Part shown: piece after piece, positions 8,467-17,617 of the stretch
How the letters are laid out: every line of letters starts with the position of its first letter
Numbering within the stretch: position 1 is the first letter of the stretch
Assembly (NCBI RefSeq): GCF_000485595.1
Contig: NW_014577259.1
Location: 358,604 to 384,427, forward strand
DNA from: Priapulus caudatus
Lineage: Eukaryota; Priapulida; Priapulimorpha; Priapulimorphida; Priapulidae
Direction: 5' to 3'
DNA: 25,824 bases
Notes under the pieces: model-generated
The model's database searches: none
What the model was told of the DNA's origin: nothing
The model's input: the letters and a program-made list of their open reading frames with translations, nothing else
Position numbers and translations under genes: made by a program

Positions 8467-11186
8467 CTTAAACAATTTCACATTTTTTTAGGCAAAGAAT
8501 CAACAATCGCACACAGTCTCTCACCACGCTGGCATCATTTCACCAAGTATGGAAACAAATTTTAATTACTACGTAAAATGTGGAAACCTAAAAAATATGG
8601 CAAGAATTGCACAGGATTTTTTTCAATGACTATTAATTATCATCACATTACAAATTAATGCAAAATTTCTAGTAAAACTAATTAATTTTTGCCAACAGGA
8701 GCCATCCGACTTACCTCAGCAATTTCTTGGAACAGTTCGGTAAAGACTTTGTCCTTCAGATTAAATGTTCCACTATGGGCAGCTAGTCTTCGTTTCTAAA
8801 TACAAGGTTACACAACACTCTATCATCCAAATTAATTGCACGTCAAAGTTTCAGCACTTGAATCACTTTACCTAACTGATCTCAATATACTGTTTAAATA
8901 CTGAGATATGGTAAGCTGCACCACCTACTGGTCAGAAAATCTAAAATTTGCACATGGGTATATGAAAAATATACATGAAAAATATATCTAATGAATATTG
9001 AACAATTAAATTTTTATATAGCATAATTTAAACCTATTTTAACTGAAAATATGCAAGGAACCTATGGTCATGTCACATGTGTTCCTTTAACGTTCTATAA
9101 AACTGCAATATTTATCCAGCCTGTCACAGAGGAAAACTACAATGTTTACAGTAATATTGACCTACCTCATATTCTGATGTCTCTATACTACCTAGAGTTT
9201 GGCTGGTTTCAACCTGCAGATAAAAACAACAAGATAAGACCCAAGCTCTCTTATGCATTTCATTAATAGCATGATCACTAACATGACCAAAATTGTTGTA
9301 ATAATTATAAACACTATATCCAGTTATATATGTGAAACAATTCATTTTAAAATTTCTAAATAATTAATGCACTAACAGTACATTTCATACACTATTGATG
9401 TTTAGATGCCAACTGATCTATAGCTATAGCTTGATGTCGCTGACGAATGAGCAAGAAAAAGATGCCCCCTCCCTGTATATTGTTGGTTTATCAGTCAAGC
9501 CATATACCAGTTTACATGTGTTTTTCACACACACACACACACACTGAGCAAGAAAAAGATGCCCCCTCCCTGTATATTGTTGGTTTATCAGTCAAGCCAT
9601 ATACCAGTTTACATGTGTTTTTCACACACACACACACTAGGTTGAAGACTTCGCTAATAAGAACTACTTTAGAACAAAGTTATCACAACAATGATTAGTC
9701 AGAGTCACCTGTCAATCTCCAAAGGCAGGTAAGGTCAATTAGCTATACTGTGTATTAGATTAGAGTCTTAAGTGGTCACTATAAGTATAATGGCTGATGA
9801 CCAGACTGCAGTTTTACATCTTTACATCTTTAATACATATTTCTCTTAGGATTCAATCACAAATTAAACTTCTTGAAATTATAATGAAACCTTTATTTAC
9901 ACTAGCCTATAACCAAACTTGAATCACGATAACAAAAACTGTAACATACAGTCTCATCTTTAGATATCTTTATAAATGTCGCATGAGAAATTGTACATGA
10001 GATTTTATCTGAAAAGCACAAATGCATTGCAGACCTTCGCCAGTACCAATGCCATGCCCGACTGTTGGCATACATACCATGAAGCTCAACAACCCTGTCA
10101 ATATTGTCGAGACCGACCAGGCAGGGTTCCACGTATCCGGATGAAAGTCACTGATCGACAAACACAACCTATACAGTAGAAATGACATGATAATAAGAGT
10201 GCCCTACAAGTCCACATCATCTATTGAGGGTGCAAACACTATAATTACACAAGAATAGAGTTGTTACAGAACCGCCACAAATTCTCATGATAGCACATTT
10301 CACATTCACATGAATTCACATAAATGTATAGCATAACACAAGACATTAGTTTGACGAAGAAAGACCAGGCTAACGATAGACAATACTAATGGCCTCCTAT
10401 CGCCAACGTGTGGAAAATAATTCAATGCTTTGATCATTAAGTGAGATTATTAAGCTATATATAACAGTACTTGCTACATATAATAGCACAAGTAAAAGAA
10501 TAAAAAATACACATTACCTTGTGTTTGTTTTAAATCGGCCATTTGGTGTGATCATGTATATGCTGGGGGGCTTGAAAGGGAATTCACTTGGAAATACGAG
10601 CTTGCCATGATATATTCCCCCTAATTAACATAATATGCATTAGAAACATGATTTGTACTGTGAAACACTCTGGTAAACACTTCACAAATCTACGAGCCAA
10701 AAAACGTCACTTGTGCAAAAAGGGTAAATCATGCAAAAACATGATCAGGTTGAAAGTGACAACACACAACAAGAATCCGTCAGAAATTTATATGCATTTA
10801 CCTTCATATGGTGTATTTTCTGGCCCAAACACAATATACCTCCTGGAGAACAAACATACTGGATATAGCATCATCATTCTACATTGATTATACATTACTA
10901 TCAAGTCTCTTCATACCTACACAATTACAACAACATGGCTGAAGAACACCGAATAACATAAAATTAAAGCAGCATTTTTTCTTTCTGACAAAAATTTTCT
11001 GGAGACAATAACATTAAGAAACTGTATTGCGCAACGACTTTGTAAACAGTGATACATAACTTACCACTCAAGAATATTTGACGGTAGAGGCAGAGCCGTA
11101 ACGTATGGCACCGGATCTCGCATTATTCGTAGATAATCCTGTTTCAACCGGGCCGTTGCCGTTATGCACACCCGCTTTGACGACAT
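7951..11186 (-). CDS. UBE2J2: UBE2J2-type ubiquitin-conjugating enzyme E2, copy A, fused to GGAY-repeat tail
   Basis: E2 enzyme of the UBC6/UBE2J2 family, which transfers ubiquitin at the ER membrane in ER-associated degradation. Exons, high to low: 11186-11065, 10842-10802, 10620-10518, 10168-10078, 9213-9166, 8795-8715, 8466-7951. All introns are GT-AG and every phase joins, giving 333 codons plus stop. Residues 1-41 are the N-terminal helix region (RLKQDYLRI). The TPNGRF motif that replaces the usual HPN is near 80, the catalytic Cys is residue 91 in [17 protein letters not shown], and LGSIETS is near 126. At residue 188 the frame enters the GGAY array and continues as 145 residues of His-Pro-Ser-Ile-like repeat. 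The C-terminal anchor typical of the family (259 residues in human) is absent. The E2 identity is firm; production of the fusion protein is uncertain. Confidence 0.85.
8021..8388. repeat. (GGAT/GGAC)n array (R2) with higher-order structure
   Basis: A tetranucleotide array in which blocks such as gaacggacggacggatg recur about every 70-80 bp, showing a higher-order repeat. Because a 4-bp repeat is read as a 4-residue repeat in any frame (His-Pro-Ser-Ile on the minus strand), it is open in all frames. The long frames here are therefore not evidence of a gene in themselves. Confidence 0.93.
8715..8795 (-). CDS. UBE2J2: UBE2J2 copy A exon 6
   Basis: An 81-nt, 27-codon exon beginning [18 protein letters not shown] and ending LFQEIAE. 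It matches the family's K-R-x-[10 protein letters not shown] and E-L-F motifs. Acceptor tatttag at 8796, donor GTAAGT at 8714. Confidence 0.92.
9166..9213 (-). CDS. UBE2J2: UBE2J2 copy A exon 5
   Basis: A 48-nt exon of exactly 16 codons, [16 protein letters not shown], corresponding to the V-E[11 protein letters not shown] stretch after the UBC core in UBE2J2. Acceptor tctgcag at 9214, donor GTAGGT at 9165. Confidence 0.9.
9448..9638. repeat. 97-bp tandem duplication in UBE2J2 copy A intron, ending in (CA)n
   Basis: Two adjacent copies of a unit beginning tgagcaagaaaaagatgccc and ending in a CA run (starts at 9448 and 9545). Copy B has only one (about 18630-18722). The duplication is bounded by the CA tract, suggesting slippage or unequal exchange at the microsatellite, and is specific to copy A. 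Confidence 0.95.
10078..10168 (-). CDS. UBE2J2: UBE2J2 copy A exon 4: active-site cysteine
   Basis: A 91-nt exon encoding [17 protein letters not shown] and [13 protein letters not shown]. The Cys in LCLS is the thioester-forming residue of the UBE2J2 family. Acceptor gtatag at 10169, donor GTATGT at 10077. Confidence 0.95.
10518..10620 (-). CDS. UBE2J2: UBE2J2 copy A exon 3
   Basis: Encodes the UBC-fold strands [20 protein letters not shown] followed by [13 protein letters not shown]. The family-specific TPN replaces HPN of canonical E2s. Acceptor attag at 10621, donor GTAATG at 10517; phases 2 in and 2 out are consistent with the neighbouring exons. Confidence 0.93.
10802..10842 (-). CDS. 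UBE2J2: UBE2J2 copy A exon 2 (41-nt microexon)
   Basis: A 41-nt exon encoding [13 protein letters not shown] plus split codons at both ends. Acceptor ttctccag at 10843, donor GTAAAT at 10801. It joins Trp41 of exon 1 to the Gly of exon 3 and fills exactly the stretch corresponding to the family's Y-V-V-R-G-P-E-x-T-P-Y-E-G segment. It is too short to be seen as an open frame. Confidence 0.9.
11065..11186 (-). CDS. UBE2J2: UBE2J2 copy A exon 1
   Basis: Starts ATG TCG TCA AAG CGG and encodes 40 codons plus two bases of Trp41, including [16 protein letters not shown] and [10 protein letters not shown]. The start is supported by an in-frame TAG just upstream (about 11232-11230) and by N-terminal alignment with known UBE2J2. 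The tcatatag before 11230 could also be a 3' splice site for a non-coding upstream exon. Donor GTAAGT at 11064. Confidence 0.9.
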
Positions 11187-11190
11187 GGTG

Positions 11191-12088
11191 TGTGTTGGTG
11201 AGCCAAGGTCGAAAAATTTCTATATGAAACAATGTGTATGATTGAAAGTGCGAAAGAAATGTTATATAGAATGTGAATATTTGTTTTCAGGTGTATTGAG
11301 TGTTATCACAATACTAGATTACTAGATCATAGCAGAGACTCACTCAACTTGTGAATCATACATGTGTTAATTGCTATACAGTCACTATTTTAGTGCCCAT
11401 ATTTTATTTGTTGGCCCCATGCTTGTTCTTATGTACACCTATCGAGTCTCCCTACCCAATGGGGCTGAACTATGAAATATTAAGAATTATCCAGTGGTCA
11501 CCCTGTCTTTTTACTCCATAGCATTGTATACAATAAGGTAGCCTCCTAGTAGTAATCTAAGCAGCACTGACAATATGTCGATACTCTTAGAAGCACCAAA
11601 ATCTTTTTTTTTTAAATAACAAGTAGTGTGGCTGAATTTATACTAAATATTACATGGCAACATATCCATATGAACTACGTCTAACACTAATCAGAAACTA
11701 AGCAAAAACCAAACATCAATAATGGCACCATAATTAATTGAGGCAAGAACTTTTCATCAACAATTAGAGGTAAATTCACAAAGCTGTGGCTTAATTTATC
11801 AATCAGCTAATATCTATTTGAGCTTTACGATGAGAGAGCTTATGGAGCTTTATGGAGGCTTTTGGAAAGAGTTTTATTTCCCCTTGTTTATCCACAGTCA
11901 TCTCTTAAGTATTCCTTATCGTAGTCCAACATATACTGCATTTGAGCAGCTTAAACTGTCTCGTGTCTTGGCGCGAGTCCCACCCAGCACTGTCAAAGCA
12001 ATAGTGAGAATGACCGAGATGCACCCTGGTAGTGGCACCTGCTTCACCAGCTTCCAAGATCCGTCTCAGCACAGCACCCCCCCCCCCG
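11191..12088. other. 5' flank of UBE2J2 copy A, no gene recognised
   Basis: Present in both copies (second at about 20286-21189). A 102-codon open frame on the plus strand (11818-12126) has no recognisable domain. Its copy-B counterpart is broken by indels, and it ends inside the terminal repeat of a mobile element, so I do not call it a gene. A C homopolymer (12077-12087) directly precedes that terminal repeat. Confidence 0.5.
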
Positions 12089-12500
12089 GCACTTGGAGCG
12101 TTTCAATAAAATATAATGCTAAATAAATACGAAATCTATTTACTACCAATTTACCAAAGAAGTACTATTCTCAACACAAACCTATCTTCTTCGCTATCTT
12201 GGAACTTACTATGTATCACAATACTCTGTATTAAACCAATATAACCTGTTACAAAAATTCGAAGTGACGAGCGGCGAAGTAACGAGCGGCGAATATACTG
12301 AGCGCCATTTCTGTTGACCTGTGATGTACTTCGGTTTGAAGAGCGGATTCACTGACCAATCGAAGGGCGCTGCGCATTGAGAATGCGTACGTCACAGGTC
12401 AACAGAAATGGCGCTCGAAATATCCGCCGCTCGTCACTTCGAATTTTTGTAACAGGTTATATTAGTTTAATACAGAGTATTGAGATACATAGTAAGTTCC
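12089..12500. mobile_element. left part of the 1.49-kb TIR element (copy A), truncated
   Basis: Begins with the terminal repeat GCACTTGGAGCGTTTCAATA seen at 21190 and contains the same foldback, but stops at 12500 where (TAG)n begins. No right-hand terminal repeat was found downstream of copy A. The copy A segment therefore ends inside a transposon. Confidence 0.75.
12201..12500. repeat. foldback (long inverted repeat) nested in the TIR element, copy A
   Basis: Left arm 12201-12329 and right arm 12387-12500 are inverse complements over about 115-130 bp, with few mismatches and one 17-bp duplication in the left arm. The centre is a loop of about 57 bp. The arms include CpG-rich matter (gcgccatttctgttgacc, gtgacgagcggcga). 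The DNA could form a large cruciform and any transcript a long dsRNA hairpin. Confidence 0.92.

Positions 12501-12501
<1 letters not shown>

Positions 12502-12548
<47 letters not shown>
12502..12548. repeat. (TAG)n microsatellite 1
   Basis: About 15 TAG units starting directly at the end of the foldback right arm. Absent from copy B, which reads on as tccaagatttagcg. Confidence 0.97.
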
Positions 12549-12633
12549 CAGGAGTAAGATAATATAGGTAAGATCCTATATTAATAGATAAGATTCTATA
12601 ATATAGGTAAGATCCTATATTATCTTAGTCCTG
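12549..12633. repeat. 85-bp palindrome between two (TAG)n arrays
   Basis: Starts caggagtaagataatatagg and ends with the near inverse complement cctatattatcttagtcctg. It contains the sub-palindromic unit ataggtaagatcctat twice. It is therefore both a tandem and an inverted repeat, inserted between TAG arrays of the same orientation. Confidence 0.88.
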
Positions 12634-12712
<79 letters not shown>

Positions 12713-12717
12713 GTAGT
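12634..12717. repeat. (TAG)n microsatellite 2
   Basis: About 27 uninterrupted TAG units. The (Thr)n frame on the minus strand is produced by the repeat and is not a gene. Confidence 0.97.
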
Positions 12718-13393
12718 AAACATTTTCTATGATCGGGTCGCTGTTCTATTCGTAGGTCGCGTTCGTAAAAAAAAATTAAAAAAAAAATGTGCTTTAACAT
12801 ACTTGCACGTACATACATATATCATGTTTAATGAGTTTGCTCTTGGTTTAAACACACGATGTTTTCCCGTGCTGACTGGCTGCAGTTCGCTTCTTTTCCC
12901 CGTCCTCACACCAAGCGTTGAAACATACAAGAGAAACGTGCACATTGAGATTATAAACATATACTTTCCACCAGCTCATCCAAAATAGCCGATTTATCAT
13001 TTTCAACAAATACACTTGCCTGGAACGCATATTCGTTCTCGTAGTAGATAACCAATATTATAAACGCTGGTCACTTCGATCATAGCCCATAAAGTTTGTA
13101 TTTATATGTGAAACACGCGATGAGCGAGAGTAGTGGTGATGAGGCATCCAAGCGTTATTTATACAGAAAAACAACGGCCGCCGTCGTCTTATTGTAGCTG
13201 CCGAAAAATCGAAAACGCATAAAAACCGAAGGGGCAACGGCTTGATACAGTTCATATATTGCGTTATCGTGTCTTCATTACTTCTTCAACACATTACTTG
13301 TCTCTAACAAGTATCTACTTTCTTAATGTAATTTATTTCATAGTCAAGTCATGACCTATGTCATACTCCAAGCAGTAATAGGTAGTACAGCGA
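12718..13393. other. no feature recognised
   Basis: Short open frames of 60-77 codons on both strands overlap one another and show no domain or splice signals. No repeat of note was seen. Confidence 0.4.
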
Positions 13394-13495
13394 ATATAAG
13401 CACATAAAATTGGGCACATTGTGCACTTTTTGTTGAATTGTGAAACTTTGCACACGCATAACACAATAGGTCCTGAAGATTTTCTGATATATACC

Positions 13496-13862
13496 GCGTT
13501 CACACGGCAATGGTTTGGCTCGAGCTAAATGGGTTAAATTTAGTTCGGGCCGGTTTGAGTCGGAGCGTTCACACGTACGCAAGCGAATACTGTCTGTCCG
13601 ACTGTCGCGAGATGGCGTTATGTACGATTCAGTGTTTAGCCTACATCCGTTCCGAATTTTTATACTGTTTTGGACTTTATTTCGTTGAAGTACACGGTCG
13701 ACACTCGCGGCATCTACCGCTCTACCGATTTTGCTGGTGCTACAATTTGGCTCGGGCCTGGCCAGACGTTTTCGATGAGACCAAAATTAATTGGCTCGTG
13801 CTAACTCGGCACGGCTCCGAAAAACCGTCCGTGTGAACGCTCGGCTCGCGCCAAATTTGGCG
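13496..13862. mobile_element. CGTTCACACGG-repeat MITE-like element
   Basis: GCGTTCACACGG at the left and its inverse CCGTGTGAACGC near the right (13829-13840), with a third copy (GCGTTCACACG) at about 13565. Similar GC-rich words (ggctcgagc, cgggcc, ggctcg) recur in both orientations. No clear target duplication, so the boundaries are approximate and the family is unassigned. Confidence 0.5.
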
Positions 13863-14250
13863 CCTATATGTCAAAATGTTACTTATTTAGTTGGCAAATA
13901 CACTGTGTTAAAAATACTGCAGTGACGATGATTTTTGACATATCGGTCATTTAATATGCAAGTTTTCATTATTTTGAACCATTTCATTATTTCAACCTTA
14001 CTTTATTTCAACTTAAAGATAGCTACACTCAATGAATTGCTTCTAAAATATTAGTATAGATATCTACGAATAAATTTAACTATTTCTTGAATAAATTGGA
14101 TGGGTATTATTGAAATTATAGCCCAAACCCTAAGAGTGTTATAACGCGATACGCGTTAACACGCCAGAGAGCGCTGTATGCCACAAGATGACGCTGTTCC
14201 TTTGGTACGTTATCAGAACTAGAATATATACTATATACTATACTATATAC

Positions 14251-14292
14251 CAAGAGTAGATAATAAAACCATGGTTTTATTATCTACTCTTG
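14251..14292. repeat. perfect 42-bp palindrome
   Basis: Every base pairs with its partner around a central CCATGG. The arm is caagagtagataataaaacc plus one base, so there is no loop. TATA repeats on both sides extend it imperfectly. In single-stranded form this is a stem with essentially no loop. Confidence 0.97.
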
Positions 14293-14321
14293 TATATACA
14301 TATATATCTATATATATATAG

Positions 14322-14367
14322 TATCAGGAGCTAATAATGACAAATTTATCATTATTAGCTCCTGATA
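14322..14367. repeat. perfect 19-bp-arm hairpin, 8-nt loop
   Basis: Arm tatcaggagctaataatga, loop caaattta, then the exact inverse complement of the arm. It lies about 30 bp from the 42-bp palindrome, separated by TA repeats. The arms of the two hairpins are unrelated in sequence. Confidence 0.97.
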
Positions 14368-14470
14368 GTATATATATATACTTCAGGACCTCATGTAGTC
14401 ATAGAACTAGAATAGAACGCGTGTGCAGTTTCACAATTCTAACCAAAAGTGCACAATCCATGTGCTTATC

Positions 14471-15339
14471 TGCTAGACAATAAGTCATGCCTGTGACATG
14501 AAAGAAACCAGGGGTCCAAGTCCAAAATATCAAAACTTTTCACACCGCACTTCACTTATGACAATGTTCAAGTTATGACAATGTTTAAGTTGTGAAAATT
14601 TAGAATCAATATTTCACGACTATTCATTATGTTTATGTCAACGGGCTTTAGACAATTATCATTGTCATACACACGACAGCGAGCAAACATTACCAAACGC
14701 CACACTCAGTATCAAGAGTTATTTATCAGTTTATTTTTTATTTCTAGCCATTAATATGATAAATATAAACACTGAAACTATCATCCTCGAGAATGTTTAA
14801 TATAATCCTGTATGCCTCCACGCATACTAGCTCTATTAAAAGAGCGAGAGTGAGGCATAAAATTCTAGCACAGACGTAGAGAGAACACAGTGCAGGATCT
14901 GAATAACTCATGATAATACTACGTAGTTCTGACTATTAACAATTTTTCATGTTCACCTTTATGATAATACTGTGATTATATGTAGACATAAATGCATAAA
15001 CACACATATGCATACATCGGTTCACAGGAATACCATATACAGAGTATACGGGGTTGTAGAAGGGCTATCACTCTTGACACATATGCCAAAGTAGCCATCA
15101 TAGTGATTAATTAAAAAAATGTAAAATTAATATCTATATGTCTCTACAGTGAATCGCCAGACAAGTCTCCAGTTACTAGCATTTGCAGTCAGATGTGTGT
15201 TAATTATCATACACGAACAAGGCTATCGAGTTGTACTATTCATGCAAAAGCAATATAAACATTAATTTTACAATCACGTATGTACACACAACGAGAACCC
15301 ATCCGGCAACGAAAAGCGCATCAGTGCGACTTAATACCG
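14471..15339. other. no gene recognised
   Basis: AT-rich sequence with no exon-like segment. TTTATT motifs near 14720-14745 would read as AATAAA on the minus strand and are the nearest obvious poly(A) signals downstream of UBE2J2 copy B, but they are more than 2.6 kb from its stop codon. Confidence 0.4.
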
Positions 15340-17355
15340 GCGCCCAAGAACGTAAGCATACAGCTGTACAGATGTTGTAACGTCAGTAAGAATAGTATAG
15401 CTGTAAAGATGTTACCACAGCAGCAACTATATATACAGCTGTAACAGTGTAAGGATGTTACCACAGCAGCAACCATATATATATACAGCTGTAACAGTGT
15501 AAGGATGTTACCACAGCAGCAACTATATATACAGCTGTAACAGTGTAAGGATGTTACCACAGCAGCAACTATATATACAGCTGTAACAGTGTAAGGATGT
15601 TACCACAGCAGCAACTATATATACAGCTGTAACAGTGTAAGGATGTTACCACAGCAGCAAACTATATATACAGCTGTAACAGTGTAAGGATGTTACCACA
15701 GCAGCAAAACTAGATATACCAGCGTAACAGTGTAAGAGTATGTTACCACAGCAGCAACCATATATAATTACAGCTGTAACAGTGTAACGATGTTACCACA
15801 GCAGCAACTATATAGTACAGGCTGTATACAGTGTAAGGATGTTACCACAGCAGCAACTATATATACAGCTGTAACAGTGTAAGGTATGTTACCACAGCAG
15901 CGCAACTATATATACAGCTGTAACAGTGTAAAGGATGTTACCACAGCAGCAACGTATATATATATAACAGCTTAACAGTGTAAGGATGTAAACCACACCA
16001 GCAACTACATATATATATACAGCTGTAACAGTGTAAGGATGTTACCACACCAGCAACTACATATATATATACAGCTGTAACAGTGTAAGGATGTTACCAC
16101 ACCAGCAACTACATATACAGCTGTAACAGTGTAAGGATGTTACCACAGCAGCAACTATATATATATATATAGCTGTAACAGTGTAAGGATGTTACCACAG
16201 CAGCAACTACATATACAGCTGTAACAGTGTAAGGATGTTACCACAGCAGGCAACTACATATATTCAGCTGTAACAGTGTAAGGACGTTACCACGATCAGC
16301 ACTATATATATACAGCTGTAACAGTGTAAGGAATGTTACCACAGCAAGCAACTACATATATTATTACAGCTGTAACAGGTGTAAGGATTTACCACACCAA
16401 GCAACTACATATACAGCTGTAACAGTGTAAGGATGTTACACAGCAGCAACAACATATACAGCTGTAACAGTGTAAGGATGTTTACCACACAGCAATATAT
16501 ATATAAAAGCTGTAAACAGTGTAAGATGTTACCACCAGCTAGCAGCAACTACATATACAGCTGTAACCCAGTTCTAACGGGATGTTACCACAGCAAGCAA
16601 CTATATATACAGCTGTAACAGTGTAAGGATGTTACCACAGCAGCAACTACATATACAGCTGTAACAGTGTAAGTATGTTACCACAGCAAGCAACTATATA
16701 TACAGGCTGTAACAGTGTAAGTGATGTTATACACAGCAGCAACTATATATACAGCTGTAACAGTGTAAGGATGTTCCACAGCAGCAACTACATATACAGC
16801 TGTAACAGTGTAAGTATGTTACCACAGCAGCACTATATATACACAGCTGTAACAAGTGTAAGGATGTTACCACATGCAGCAACTATATATACAGCTGTAA
16901 CAGTGTAAGTATGTTACCACAGCAGCAGACTACATATACACGCTGTAACAGTGTAAGGATGTTACGCACAGCAGCAACTACATATAAGCAGCTGTAACAG
17001 TGTAAGATGCTACCACAGCAGCAACTATATATACAGCTGTAAACAGTGTAAGGATTTAACCAGACAGCAACTATATATACAGCTGTAACAGTGTAAGGAT
17101 GTTACCACAGCAGCACCACATAGATATAATCAGCTGTAACAGTGTACAGGATGTTACCGACAGCAGCAACCATGAATATATACAGCTTGTGAACAGTGTA
17201 AAGATGTTACCATAGCAGCAACCATATATACAGCTGTAACAGTGTAAGGATGTTACCACAGCAGCAACCATATATACAGCTGTAACAGTGTAAGGATGTT
17301 ACCACGTCAGTAAGCATACAGTTGCACAGTCATACCAATACAGTAAAGCTTACAG
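15340..17355. repeat. 46-bp-period satellite array
   Basis: About 40 copies of a 46-bp unit containing acagctgtaacagtgtaagg, atgttaccacagcagcaact and a variable (AT)n. Clean copies lie at about 15430-15660; further on there are many single-base insertions and deletions. The unit contains CAGCTG and an internal inverted repeat (gctgtaaca against tgttaccacagc), so each unit can fold. Diverged edge units share the words cgtcagtaag and cataca. All open frames here are repeat-derived. Confidence 0.97.
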
Positions 17356-17358
17356 CTG

Positions 17359-17617
17359 TTAACATGACATCGAAAATGGGTCCAGAATATTACTGTGCAG
17401 TGAACAGAGAACATATTTTACAGTGTACGCAAACGCTGCAAACCCAACTAGCATGAACATGTTTGTGAGAGCACCACCGATCCACCATTCTGAGCTGCAT
17501 GCTGCTGTGCCTCCGTCATAGTGGTCTTTCTTGTCAAAGTGTTAGAGGTCAAACCCTTCTGCTGTGCTGATCAATCGCTTCCTGTTCTCTCTGGCTTCTC
17601 AATTTTCCCTCGATTTC
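17359..17617 (-). CDS. UBE2J2: UBE2J2 copy B exon 7: linker and ER membrane anchor
   Basis: The last exon, 259 nt. Relative to copy A it loses a G, gains a G and loses a C within the first 70 nt, and another base is missing before the Gly-Gly that opens the anchor. The anchor frame is clean from about 17475 to the stop. The segment TNMFMLVGFAAFAY is a single hydrophobic helix, typical of a tail-anchored ER E2. The stop codon sits in gttaac, a few bases from diverged satellite units. Confidence 0.88.

Larger units (their letters stand above)
8388..12500. repeat. segmental duplication, copy A
   Basis: About 4.1 kb matching 17540-21590 almost base for base in exons, introns and upstream sequence. 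The left boundary is inside the last UBE2J2 exon (tgttagaggtcaaaccc is common, the flank differs). The right boundary is at aagttcc near 12500, where copy A enters (TAG)n while copy B continues into the rest of a mobile element. Copy A differs by a 97-bp tandem duplication and by a 17-bp duplication (gacgagcggcgaagtaa) in the foldback arm. Confidence 0.95.
13394..14470. mobile_element. 1.08-kb foldback/TIR element with internal palindromes
   Basis: The left arm (13394-13479, from ataagcacat to ggtcctgaag) matches the inverse complement of the right arm (14381-14470, cttcaggacc to gtgcttatc). Blocks such as attgtgcactttt, aattgtgaaac and gcacacgc are kept in order with indels between. These look like decayed terminal inverted repeats of 75-90 bp. 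The interior holds a second inverted-repeat element (13496-13862) and two perfect hairpins. No transposase domain was recognised in the 108-codon internal frame (13510-13836). Confidence 0.65.

Noticed and set aside
11818-12126. 102-codon plus-strand frame upstream of UBE2J2 copy A
   Set aside because: No recognisable domain, disrupted in copy B, and it runs into the terminal repeat of a transposon.
12615-12818. Poly-threonine and poly-valine frames
   Set aside because: Products of the (TAG)n arrays.
15321-17271. Open frames across the satellite
   Set aside because: They follow the 46-bp period and break at each indel; no coding signal.
15340-17355. CRISPR-like array
   Set aside because: The repeats are contiguous with no unique spacers, in a eukaryotic gene context; it is a satellite.
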